Source: CAZBBC01 sp964489835
GTDB lineage: Bacteria; Calditrichota; Calditrichia; JAJRVZ01
Reading direction: 5' to 3'
DNA: 34,216 bases
Assembly: GCA_964489835.1 (NCBI GenBank)
Contig: CAZBBC010000035.1
Location: forward strand, 1 to 34,216
Positions 17,701-25,119 of this stretch are shown here, in pieces. Under the pieces are notes generated by a model that was given only the letters and a program-made list of their open reading frames with translations, made no database searches and had not been told where the DNA came from. The position numbers and the translations under genes were made by a program. Within the stretch, counting starts at the first letter, position 1. Every line of letters starts with the position of its first letter.

Positions 17701-19405
17701 AACGGCCCAGGATATTTTAGTGGAAAATAACATCATCTATAATATCAATGACAAAGGGGTCTCCATTGGCGGTGGATCGACGGCGATGCTCAAACGTAAC
17801 CTGATCAGCAATTGCGGACAGGGTGTCGGAATCAAAGATGAAGGGTCCTATGGCTATTTAGAGCATAACACTTTTTACGGGAACACCTATGCCATTGTCT
17901 GTTTTGAAAAAAATATCGGTGTCGGCGGTGGCAGCGCCGATGCGGTCAGCTGTATTCTTTCAAACAGCAAGAATGAAGCCATATTTGTTGATGCTTTATC
18001 CACCCTGAACATCTCCTATTCATTATCCGATACCGAGGAACTTCCCGGTCTTTATAATACACTCGCTAATCCTCAATTTGTCAATGATCTGCATCTGGCG
18101 GCCGGTTCGCCGGCCATCAATACCGGTAATCCTTCCCTGCCATTGGATCCGGATGGCTCCCTGCCCGATATTGGTGCCTATCCGTTTGATCCCCAACATC
18201 AAAACCTCCTCATCAATGAAATTCACTATAACCCGGTGGAGGGTAATAACTATGAATTTATCGAGATTGTCAATGCCGGTGATGCTTCGGTTAATTTGAA
18301 CGGATTTCAGATGACCGGCAACATACATTTTAGTTTTCCGGATGTAACTTTATTTATGGATGAATATTGTGTTGTAGCTAAAAATATGGATGTGTATCAG
18401 GGACAGGGGTTCCTGGTGTTTTCATGGGATGAGGGAAATTTGCCCGATGGTCCCGGCAGCATTTACCTCAAGAACTTCCAGGGTGATACGATCGATTTTG
18501 TTAACTATGACACTCAGTACTGGTGGCCGGAAGAAGCAGATGGTCAGGGCCCGTCACTCGAGTTACACCATACCGCTCTGGAGAACATGGTTACCAGTAA
18601 CTGGCGCAGCAGTTATGCGGCAGGTGGCACGCCTGGAAAATCCAATAATTCGATGGCGATCAGTGGGGTATACATCAATGAATTTTTAACCAGTAATAGC
18701 ACGGTTTATGCCGATGGTAACGGAGAATATGATGACTGGATCGAGATCTATAACGACACGGCAATTCCGGTAAATCTGGGCAGTCTATACATTACCGATA
18801 ACCTGGATATCCCCTTCAAATATCCGATTCCCAATAATTTTTCAGAACAGACAACCATACCTGCTAATGGATATCTTCTTTTCTGGGCTGATGGTCAGAC
18901 CGATCAGGGTGTTTTGCATTTGCCGTTTAAACTGGATAAAGCCGGTGAACAGATCGGATTGGTGCAATTGGCAGAGAATGATACGCTTTTTATTGATTCT
19001 TTAACCTATGCCGAACAATTGACAGATATATCCTATGGCCGGTACCCGGACGGATCACCCAACTGGCAGTTTTTTAACAATCCCACACCGCTGGATAGTA
19101 ACCGGATTACAACAACAATACAACCGGATCCTCTATTGCCTCTGACTTTTGGTTTATCACAGAACTATCCCAATCCCTTCAATCCAAAGACAATTATAAA
19201 TTATGAATTATTAATTATAAATGATGTTGACTTAAGTGTTTATAACTTGCTAGGACAAAAGGTAGCTACATTAGTCTCGGAAAGAAAGGAGGCTGGCTAT
19301 CATCAGGTGGAATGGGATGCGTCTGGATTTGCTACTGGGATTTACTACTATAGAATTGTGGCTGGTGAGTTTCGGGAGGTGAAGAAAATGGTGCTCCTGA
19401 AATGA
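14798..19405 (+). CDS. T9SS surface protein: LTD, CotH-kinase, beta-helix, LTD x2, sorting domain
   Basis: This 1535-aa protein begins with a signal peptide (residues 1-20, ending GMLTAQ). Domains in order: lamin-tail domain (about 25-181, YINEFLASN, DWIELYND); chitobiase-C-like domain (about 199-274, AIRYTLDGSKPT); CotH kinase-like region (about 276-640); InlB/Bacteroidetes-repeat-like strand set (about 672-753, GYRFVQWEG, ITAVFEP); right-handed parallel beta-helix (about 760-1128); two more LTDs (about 1134-1278 and 1288-1433); T9SS sorting domain (about 1448-1535, SQNYPNPFNP to KKMVLLK). The CotH part keeps GAYWGIYNIRDKINEDY and WRWILFDTDYGFG, which carry residues used by CotH protein kinases. 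AGGAG 6 bases before the ATG fixes the start. CotH genes often neighbour VTC and DUF4956 genes, both found downstream here. It should be displayed on the surface. Confidence 0.88.
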   Translation: MNRLVFTYVILYIVTGMLTAQDQPPIYINEFLASNVSIEADIVDFDDYSDWIELYNDQDSVADISGYFITDDLADPYKWQFPDGATIPVKGFLRLWADGYNDIPGSTYSYPPGYPRTNFTTRYYHLNFSLSQAGESIGLFGRDSTRIDSVTFELQERDISMGRQPDGSANWLYFSEPTPGDSNITDGTLNTQYAAEPEISLVSGFYTPGQVVTIMASGNGAAIRYTLDGSKPTSTSNLYDIPITVTETTILKVRVFDNDKLASRILTRTYFIDEQISLPVISITCPPYSLWDDTFGIYDNIFKDREIPIHFEFFEEDGRPGFSLDAGLSLTGQLSIFYDQKSFTIRARDRYGTDMINYRVFPQREINTFSSLYLRNAGVPDHQDSFFRDALLHSLLLNKTDLDCQAYRPAVVFLNGAYWGIYNIRDKINEDYIGTIHNLNPEDVDLLEYENSPAPVTLAGDADNYNAFYDNIKTQDLSISENYALVASWMDIDEYIDYQIAEIYCDNTFWLDQNIRMWRERSPGSKWRWILFDTDYGFGMPNNLRSIGYKNNTLAFATSSNSGDIVLPLWATMIFRKLLENDDFKVRFIQRYTSFLNTIYQPDSVLSMINQLQSVLSPEMPRHISRWRNSNYGFPIPDYNTWLQNVNVIKNFAANRPTYQRQHLITYFGLSGEAAMSLKANDTEMGRIKINQLEWQDQRENAVYFKGIPTVLEAIPNIGYRFVQWEGIVDEFENPLSIITQDDSLTITAVFEPVSVNLLPAVIGSDTTLSQSHSPYYATETVTVDSNITLTIGEGVQLLMPENASLLIHGRLLVQGSAENPVRIDPNDLSADWGALCLVSPTDSSVINYLTINGATKGVDFSRDKAAVSGYQARFSVNHLTIANSQAPVFVQYGKVSIRNSCLYSDIAGDLINIKRAASAVVENCDLRGNNKFDSDAIDYDHLDNGIIRGNRIYNFYGFNSDAIDLGETAQDILVENNIIYNINDKGVSIGGGSTAMLKRNLISNCGQGVGIKDEGSYGYLEHNTFYGNTYAIVCFEKNIGVGGGSADAVSCILSNSKNEAIFVDALSTLNISYSLSDTEELPGLYNTLANPQFVNDLHLAAGSPAINTGNPSLPLDPDGSLPDIGAYPFDPQHQNLLINEIHYNPVEGNNYEFIEIVNAGDASVNLNGFQMTGNIHFSFPDVTLFMDEYCVVAKNMDVYQGQGFLVFSWDEGNLPDGPGSIYLKNFQGDTIDFVNYDTQYWWPEEADGQGPSLELHHTALENMVTSNWRSSYAAGGTPGKSNNSMAISGVYINEFLTSNSTVYADGNGEYDDWIEIYNDTAIPVNLGSLYITDNLDIPFKYPIPNNFSEQTTIPANGYLLFWADGQTDQGVLHLPFKLDKAGEQIGLVQLAENDTLFIDSLTYAEQLTDISYGRYPDGSPNWQFFNNPTPLDSNRITTTIQPDPLLPLTFGLSQNYPNPFNPKTIINYELLIINDVDLSVYNLLGQKVATLVSERKEAGYHQVEWDASGFATGIYYYRIVAGEFREVKKMVLLK
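19141..19405 (+). other. T9SS sorting-domain coding segment, copy A
   Basis: This segment encodes SQNYPNPFNP through GQKVATLVSERKEAGYHQVE to the end. It aligns with 21901-22164 of the next T9SS gene at DNA level, moderately at the start and nearly perfectly over the last 32 coding bases (from GGTGAGTTTCGGGAGGTGAA). The two DUF362 tails are much more divergent. Confidence 0.75.
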
Positions 19406-19430
19406 ATTGGAGACAGGAAACCGGAATCCG

Positions 19431-19717
19431 GAGACCGGAAAAAATAAGTTAATTTGATATTTGGCATTTAGCGTTTGGAATGCGGAATAGGGAACTTGTA
19501 ATTCTGGATTGAGGAATTAAAAGAAACAGATATGAGAAAGCCCCAGAGGGGCGGAATATTTATAGCCCGGTGCGAAGCGCCGGGTCAAAGAGCATCAAGA
19601 TAATAAGAGCCCCATAGGGGCGAAATGTTTTCAGTAGAAAGTAAAAATTTTTAACGTTTCGCTTCGCGGAGAATTTCTAACAAATTATTTTAATGCCGCC
19701 CTTTTTTTACCTATCAG
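19431..19717. repeat. 287-bp direct repeat with three hairpins, copy 1
   Basis: Nearly identical to 22190-22475 (two substitutions and one T indel by eye). It has three internal hairpins: GCCCC-AGA-GGGGC (19540-19552), CCCGGTGC-GAA-GCGCCGGG (19566-19584) and GCCCC-ATA-GGGGC (19609-19621). No coding capacity. The hairpin trio resembles a widely dispersed intergenic repeat of FCB and other genomes (from memory). Confidence 0.92.
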
Positions 19718-19730
19718 CAATTGAGCATTT

Positions 19731-19805
19731 GGAATTTGCTAAATCATGGACGATTTAGTCCCGATGAATCATCCGGAGGACGATATCTTTAATCGGGAGG
19801 ATTTG
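19731..19805 (+). repeat. Leader element with SD-like GGAGGA, copy 1
   Basis: GGAATTTGCTAAATCATGGA and the following GATTTAGTCCCGAT, ATCCGGAGGA and ATCGGGAGGATTT recur on the minus strand at 28775-28877, just upstream of another, unrelated gene. Here it precedes the Asp-box surface-protein gene by about 50 bases. Confidence 0.75.
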
Positions 19806-19842
19806 ATTTGACATTTGGCATTGGACATTGGGATTTTATAAT

Positions 19843-19850
19843 GGAAGGAG
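19843..19850 (+). promoter_or_regulatory. Ribosome binding site selecting a TTG start
   Basis: GGAAGGAG ends 7 bases before the TTG at 19858. The earlier in-frame TTG at 19828 has no SD and would place the SD inside the gene. Confidence 0.75.
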
Positions 19851-19857
19851 TCTTGAA

Positions 19858-22164
19858 TTGAAGCGCTTTTTATTTACGGGTTTTATATGGTTCATCCTAT
19901 TCAAATCCGTCACTGGTCAATGGGATATTGTAGGAGAAGAAGTAACCGGTAATTTTAAGACCATGGATTTTACCAATGAAACTATCGGTTGGATCGCCGG
20001 GGAAAATGGTAGTATGATAAAAACCGAAGATGGCGGAAAAACATGGTTTGCTCTTCCCTTGGACAGTAGCTGGCAATTTGATATGATTAATTTTGTCAAT
20101 GATTCTGTCGGCTGGGCGATCGGTTGGGAGAAAAATAAGGGAAAAATGATCTTTAAAACAGAAGATGGCGGCTGGACGTGGGATATTAAACATGAAAATA
20201 TTGAAAATTATTTAAACGCTATCTATGCAGGAAGTGATAGCTTCGCTTGCTATGTTGGATATGCAACGATTTTTAAGACCGAAGATAGCGGGAATGTTTG
20301 GACAGACATTACCCCTGACTTTGAATGTGAACTATTCTCTATATGGTTCTGGGATCCCAATATTGGCATCGCTACCGGTAGTTACAATGAAAACGAAGAA
20401 GTAAAAAGTGTCATATTCAGGACCGAGGATGGCGGCGAGTCTTGGGAAGAGGTTATCTTTCCTGAATTAGAAAAGATATTTGATCTACAATTCCTGGATG
20501 ATTCTACCGGCTATTTTTTAGCGGCCGAGGACATATGGGATGGTCCTTACTATATTTATGAGACCGGAAATGGCGGCAGGAGCTGGACGGTTAAAATGAA
20601 AAGGGATTATCGCATTCAATCGTTCTACTTCCTGAACCCTGATACCATTTATGCGACCATAAGCGATCCTCAAAATTTCCAGAATCTTATGTATAGCACC
20701 GACGGTGGTATGACCTGGGAAAAGAAACGATCACTGTATGATTGGTACTTAAATCAGATAATTGTAGATAAGAATAATACCGGACATATACTGGCGACAA
20801 AGATTAATTGGGAATATTTCCGTCGCTATTTTGGACCGATGTCAGGGTCGTTGTATTTGAATAATAACAATGAAAACCGGGAATGGCGTATTAAACGGAT
20901 TTGGGCTCATTTATTTACCGATTTGCATTTTTTTGATGAGAACACAGGCTTTGTAGCCGGGGGATCACATGGTTTCCACTTCTCATTGGGGGAAATATTT
21001 GCAACATCTGATGGTGGTGAATCCTGGACACAGTCTTTAGCGGGTTGCCCCAAGTTAAAATCTATCGATTTCCTGGATCCATTAACCGGTTTTGCTCTGA
21101 CCCTGAATAAAAATTATGCTGAGAGTAAAATATATAAAACTTTCAATGGTGGAAAAAATTGGGTCAAGATGTTCGACGGCGCCCGGAATGCGTCCGCTGA
21201 TTTCATTTTTGATGGTTATGATCTGCGGTATGTCAATGAAAAAACAGTTTGGGTGGTCGGTTTCGGGGATTCGTCCACATCGTGGCGTGGTGCCACCATT
21301 TTGAATAGCAAAGATACCGGGGTACAATGGAATATTGCCTGGAAAGATATAACGGCCGGTAGTTTATATTCTGTCGACTTCCTAGATGAGTATAGAGCGT
21401 GGGCGGTCGGTGAACAGGGACTGATCGTAAAATTCAACCAGCAGGATCAATGGCAAAAACAGGAGGCCATTACCGATTTACCCCTGCTAAAAGTATTTTT
21501 TATCGATGAAGATAACGGCTGGATTAGTGGCGGCTATACGAATGAGATTGAACACCACCCCATTTTATTTAAAACCATCAATGGCGGAGATAGCTGGGCG
21601 GAAATCCTGGATGTTAATTTTCTGATCAATGATATCTATTTTGAAACTAACCTTCACGGTTGGGCTGTTGGCGCCGATGCAGATAGTAGAGGGATTATTG
21701 CAGAAACCATAGACGGCGGAGAGCATTGGACGATCCAGATCGAGAATTTACTTACGCCGCTACTCTCAATTTTCATGAAAGATAATTTTGGTTGGGCGGT
21801 AGGCGGCGGCTGGTGGGAAGATCGCTATGTAGGTGTCGTCTTGAAAACGCTCGATAGTGGTTCCACCTGGATTGAGGAATATAATGATCAGGTATACGCT
21901 AACCGGTTTAAACTATCCCAAAATTACCCCAATCCCTTTAATCCAATAACAATAATTAATTACGAATTACAATTTACGAATTACGTTTATCTAAGCATTT
22001 ATAACCTACTCGGGCAAAAGGTTGCGACACTGGTTTCGGAAAGACAGGCGGCTGGTTATCATCAGGTGGAATGGGATGCGTCTTCCTTTTCTAGCGGGAT
22101 CTATTATTACCGATTGGAAGTGGGTGAGTTTCGGGAGGTGAAGAAAATGGTGCTGCTCAGATAA
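19858..22164 (+). CDS. T9SS surface protein with Asp-box (BNR/Ycf48-like) propeller
   Basis: 768 aa from TTG 19858 (778 from TTG 19828). The later start is favoured by GGAAGGAG at 19843-19850, and it yields a clean signal peptide (MKRFLFTGFIWFILF to SVTGQ). The body carries about 12 Asp-box-type turns at roughly 45-65-residue spacing: TEDGGKTW, TEDGGWTW, TEDSGNVW, TEDGGESW, TGNGGRSW, STDGGMTW, TSDGGESW, TFNGGKNW, SKDTGVQW, TINGGDSW, TIDGGEHW and TLDSGSTW. This is the sialidase/Ycf48-like propeller signature, without an obvious sialidase active site. Residues about 682-768 form a T9SS sorting domain (SQNYPNPFNP to KKMVLLR). It probably acts as a surface adhesion or binding protein. The same 3' repeat follows it as follows the CotH gene. 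Confidence 0.86.
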   Translation: MKRFLFTGFIWFILFKSVTGQWDIVGEEVTGNFKTMDFTNETIGWIAGENGSMIKTEDGGKTWFALPLDSSWQFDMINFVNDSVGWAIGWEKNKGKMIFKTEDGGWTWDIKHENIENYLNAIYAGSDSFACYVGYATIFKTEDSGNVWTDITPDFECELFSIWFWDPNIGIATGSYNENEEVKSVIFRTEDGGESWEEVIFPELEKIFDLQFLDDSTGYFLAAEDIWDGPYYIYETGNGGRSWTVKMKRDYRIQSFYFLNPDTIYATISDPQNFQNLMYSTDGGMTWEKKRSLYDWYLNQIIVDKNNTGHILATKINWEYFRRYFGPMSGSLYLNNNNENREWRIKRIWAHLFTDLHFFDENTGFVAGGSHGFHFSLGEIFATSDGGESWTQSLAGCPKLKSIDFLDPLTGFALTLNKNYAESKIYKTFNGGKNWVKMFDGARNASADFIFDGYDLRYVNEKTVWVVGFGDSSTSWRGATILNSKDTGVQWNIAWKDITAGSLYSVDFLDEYRAWAVGEQGLIVKFNQQDQWQKQEAITDLPLLKVFFIDEDNGWISGGYTNEIEHHPILFKTINGGDSWAEILDVNFLINDIYFETNLHGWAVGADADSRGIIAETIDGGEHWTIQIENLLTPLLSIFMKDNFGWAVGGGWWEDRYVGVVLKTLDSGSTWIEEYNDQVYANRFKLSQNYPNPFNPITIINYELQFTNYVYLSIYNLLGQKVATLVSERQAAGYHQVEWDASSFSSGIYYYRLEVGEFREVKKMVLLR
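21901..22164 (+). other. T9SS sorting-domain coding segment, copy B
   Basis: DNA-level relative of 19141-19405. Bases 21953-21984 consist of AATTAATTACGAATTAC-type simple repeats that encode INYELQFTNYV inside the sorting domain. The last 32 coding bases before the final codons match copy A exactly. Confidence 0.75.
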
Positions 22165-22600
22165 TCCGGAGACCGGAGACCGGAGTCAGGAGACCGGAAA
22201 AAATAAGTTAATTTGATATTTGGCATTTAGCGTTTGGAATGCGGAATAGGGAACTTGTAATTCTGGATTGAGGAATTAAAAGAAACAGATATGAGAAAGC
22301 CCCAGAGGGGCGGAATATTTATAGCCCGGTGCGAAGCGCCGGGTCAAAGAGCATCAAGATAATAAGAGCCCCATAGGGGCGAAATGTTTTCAGTAGAAAG
22401 TAAAAATTTTTAACGTTTCGCTTCGCGAGGAATTTCTAACAAATTATTTTAATGCCGCCCTTTTTTACCTATCAGTATTTGGGCATTGGGATTTGTGTGA
22501 TAATAGAGCATATAAGAAAAATATTGAATAAAGGGTAATTTACTAATACATTGTTTTACTCATACATGGCTATATTCCAACATTTAAATTAAAAAATCTT
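22165..22600. other. Intergenic region with direct repeat
   Basis: No gene in these 436 bases. CCGGAGACCGGAGACCGGAG (22166-22185) begins right after the stop, followed by the 286-base direct repeat. The last 125 bases (22476-22600) are AT-rich and should contain the promoter of the membrane-fusion operon; I see no clear consensus. Confidence 0.6.
22190..22475. repeat. 286-bp direct repeat with three hairpins, copy 2
   Basis: About 99% identical to 19431-19717. Visible differences are GGAG versus GAGG near 22428 and one T fewer in the T-tract near 22461. Hairpins are at 22299-22311, 22325-22343 and 22368-22380. Confidence 0.92.
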
Positions 22601-23671
22601 ATGCCGGATAAATCAAAATATATAATTCTATCAGCCGTTCTGGTCCTGCTGCTTATTTTTTTTCTGGTAAAATTCCCATATAATATTAAAGCACCCTGTA
22701 TTGTTAGCGCCCAGGAAGAGTGGGTCTTGATCCAGGCTGAAACGGATAAATTGTTGAGCCGGGTATTTGATAATGCTCATGGGAAAGTAAAAAATTATAC
22801 CTTGCTGCAATTTGACCGGGAAGATTTTGTGCAAGTTAATCTAATCTCTTTAACAGCGGATCAACAAAAAATCACTAAAGGTGATACCATTGCCTGCATA
22901 TATTCATCTGATAATCATAGACAAATGGCTAATCTAATCGGGGAATTAGAAAAAGCCCGCCGCAATCGATCGATGGTTAGCAGTGGTGAAAAAACAGCTG
23001 TGCAGGAGGAAGCCTTACAGGACTTGAATATGGCCCGGATAGAATTTGATGCTTTCATCCCGCAATATCAACGTAAGAAAAAATTATATGATCAAAATTT
23101 GATTGGGGTGGAAGAATGGGAAACCACCCAATCGACCTATGATCTGTATCAAAGTAATATCAACAGACAGCAGGCGCGGTTAGATGCAATGCAGAGTGGT
23201 GAAAAACAGGAAATGATTCAATACTATGAGGCGCAGGTTGAACAGATCCGGGAACAGATCAACTTGCTGCAGGAAAAATTGGATATGGAGATTATAACAT
23301 CACCTTTGACAGGAATGCTGACGGGTGCAGGGAGTGACAGTATTCTTTGCCGGGTGGAGTGCCTCGATACCCTTTTGCTAAAAATAGCGATGTCCGCAGC
23401 CGAGTTGCGATATATATTACCAGGACAAAATATCACTGTATATATTCAGGAAACGGGAAAAACCTATACGGCTGCGGTTATCAACATCAGGAATCGAAGT
23501 CGACTAATCAACGGTACACTTAAATATATCATCACCGGTAGTATGGAGAATCCAGATTCAGCATTAATGCCCGGTATGTCCGGTTATGCAAAAATTCATG
23601 GAGAATCAGTAACCCTTTTCGGGCAATTCGTCCGGGCCCTTAACCGGTATATCGGTTTCAGTTTATTATAG
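22601..23671 (+). CDS. HlyD-like membrane-fusion (periplasmic adaptor) protein
   Basis: 356 aa. One N-terminal membrane segment (about residues 8-24, LSAVLVLLLIFFLVKF) is followed by a split lipoyl/biotinyl domain. Its second half is visible as ITSPLTGMLTG (about 230-240), and a long coiled-coil hairpin (about 105-225) lies between the halves. The C-terminal part is beta-barrel-like, with ILPGQNITVYI and a late ALMPGMSGYAKI motif typical of HlyD/MFP adaptors. Normally these bridge an inner-membrane pump and an outer-membrane channel. No pump or TolC-like gene is adjacent; instead a VTC polymerase gene follows after 12 bases. That suggests the adaptor serves the VTC/DUF4956 system, which is an inference. 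The start has no visible SD. Confidence 0.85.
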   Translation: MPDKSKYIILSAVLVLLLIFFLVKFPYNIKAPCIVSAQEEWVLIQAETDKLLSRVFDNAHGKVKNYTLLQFDREDFVQVNLISLTADQQKITKGDTIACIYSSDNHRQMANLIGELEKARRNRSMVSSGEKTAVQEEALQDLNMARIEFDAFIPQYQRKKKLYDQNLIGVEEWETTQSTYDLYQSNINRQQARLDAMQSGEKQEMIQYYEAQVEQIREQINLLQEKLDMEIITSPLTGMLTGAGSDSILCRVECLDTLLLKIAMSAAELRYILPGQNITVYIQETGKTYTAAVINIRNRSRLINGTLKYIITGSMENPDSALMPGMSGYAKIHGESVTLFGQFVRALNRYIGFSLL

Positions 23672-23683
23672 GGATGAGCGAGA

Positions 23684-24433
23684 ATGGTTTTGTTTGGTGA
23701 TCAGTCACGCTATGAGTATAAGTATATCATTAATGCGGCATTAGTTTCACGGATCAGAGATTATATTGAACCGTATACGCAAATGGATAGTCATTTGCAG
23801 AAATACAAGCGTCAAACGTATACCGTTCGCAGTCTATATTTTGATACACCCACATTGGATTTTTATTACGAAAAAATGGATGGGGTCAAGATCAGAAAAA
23901 AATTACGTGTCCGTACTTATGATGATACCGACGACTATGCCTTTCTGGAGATTAAACGTAAGTATGTAAATTGTGTGGCAAAGGAACGCTCCCGCATGTC
24001 CATACTAACCATTGAACGTTTGATTAACGCACCGGAAAATAATTCCTATGAGTTTCCTCCGGATGACCATAATGCCCGGTTGGTATCGGGGAAATTTTTG
24101 TATAATTTATTAAAAAAGGGACTGGTTCCCACCTTGCTTGTTGTCTATGAACGTGAAGCATACACTGAAAAGGGGCTTGATCAAAATCGTGTAACCATCG
24201 ATAAGAATATCTGCGCACTATCAAAACCGGATCTGGGTGAGATTATGCAAACGGACCATTGTGTACCGGTGACCGGTGACCGGGTGATATTAGAATTAAA
24301 ATTTGATGACATGATGCCACAATGGATGAAGAATTTGACCATTGAATTAAAATTGAAAAAACAATCCATCTCAAAATACTGCCTTGGTATTGATACCTGC
24401 CGCGATGCTTTTGAGAACGGAGAAACTTTATGA
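23684..24433 (+). CDS. VTC-domain polyphosphate polymerase
   Basis: 249 aa, the usual size of bacterial stand-alone VTC domains. The tunnel residues of the family are recognisable: RYEYKYI (Lys13), RSLYFDT (49-55), RVR (Arg75, Arg77), FLEIKRK (Glu89, Lys91), NRVTID (Arg169, Asp173), ILELKF (Glu204, Lys206) and SKY (230-232). VTC4-type enzymes polymerise the gamma-phosphate of ATP into polyphosphate. No membrane segment is present, so membrane attachment would come from the partner. The start at 23684 follows a GAGCGAGA stretch. The stop overlaps the DUF4956 gene start by 4 bases. VTC-DUF4956 pairs are a known conserved arrangement. Activity is likely but not shown. Confidence 0.9.
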   Translation: MVLFGDQSRYEYKYIINAALVSRIRDYIEPYTQMDSHLQKYKRQTYTVRSLYFDTPTLDFYYEKMDGVKIRKKLRVRTYDDTDDYAFLEIKRKYVNCVAKERSRMSILTIERLINAPENNSYEFPPDDHNARLVSGKFLYNLLKKGLVPTLLVVYEREAYTEKGLDQNRVTIDKNICALSKPDLGEIMQTDHCVPVTGDRVILELKFDDMMPQWMKNLTIELKLKKQSISKYCLGIDTCRDAFENGETL

Positions 24434-25119
24434 ATGAGAGTATCTTAGAATCCTTAAATAACAATCTGCCATCAATTTTTATGTTTGATGTTATTGTAAA
24501 TGTTCTCCTCGCTTTTTTGTTTGGCTTCTTGATCGCGGCCATTTACCGTTATAGCTATCAGGGTATTTCGTTTTCTTCTGATTTTCTCATTACGCTGATC
24601 ATTATTACTATGGTTACCGCGGTGGTGATTATGGTGATCGGTAACAATCTGGCCCGGGCCTTTGGATTGGTTGGGGCGATGTCGATCATTCGTTTTCGAA
24701 CGGCCCTGAAGGAAAGCCGTGATATTGCTTTTGTATTTTTCGGACTGGCGGCGGGTATGGCTGCCGGCGCCGGAATCCATTTGATTGGCATGGTAACCAT
24801 ACCACTGATTTGTCTGGTGATTCTCCTGCTGCATTGGACAAAATACGGTACGACCGAACAAAAAGAATATCTGTTGAGGTTTTGGATGACGCCCGGTGAT
24901 GTGGATGAGCCGGTCTATCAGACAGTCTTTGCGAATTATTTAAGTAATTATTCGATGCTCAATCTGCGCTCGGCCAGATTGGGGCAATATTTGGAATTAT
25001 CTTTTAAAATCCGCTTTAAAACAAAGAATATGAGCCAGGCTTTTATACGTGATCTCAGTGCTCTGGAAGGTATTGAACGGGCAACGCTGGTGATCGGTGA
25101 AGAGAATCAATCGATATAA
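24430..25119 (+). CDS. DUF4956 membrane protein
   Basis: 229 aa with four predicted membrane segments (about residues 17-37, 50-72, 95-115 and 117-135) and a C-terminal cytoplasmic domain of about 90 residues that looks ferredoxin-like (LNLRSARLGQYLELSFKIRF, ALEGIERATLVIG). The loop motif GLVGAMSIIRFRTALKES (about 77-94) is the DUF4956 hallmark. The gene is translationally coupled to the VTC gene (ATGA overlap). DUF4956 proteins regularly pair with VTC polymerases; a role as membrane anchor or polyphosphate conduit is inferred, not proven. Confidence 0.9.
   Translation: MNESILESLNNNLPSIFMFDVIVNVLLAFLFGFLIAAIYRYSYQGISFSSDFLITLIIITMVTAVVIMVIGNNLARAFGLVGAMSIIRFRTALKESRDIAFVFFGLAAGMAAGAGIHLIGMVTIPLICLVILLLHWTKYGTTEQKEYLLRFWMTPGDVDEPVYQTVFANYLSNYSMLNLRSARLGQYLELSFKIRFKTKNMSQAFIRDLSALEGIERATLVIGEENQSI

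Larger units (their letters stand above)
19406..19857. other. Intergenic region made almost wholly of repeats
   Basis: There is no gene in these 452 bases. They hold a GGAGACCGG-type motif run just after the stop (19408-19440), the 287-base direct repeat (19431-19717), the leader element (19731-19805), a TTTGGCATTGGACATTGGG run (about 19812-19833) and the ribosome binding site of the next gene. Confidence 0.7.

Noticed and set aside
18391..18406. TGTGTATCAGGGACAG, resembling the transposon adapter TGTGTATAAGAGACAG, whose translation in another frame gives MCIRDR
   Set aside because: Two mismatches, and the main frame reads normally through it (MDVYQGQGFLVF) within a conserved LTD. No break in coding or sequence context, so it is not adapter contamination.
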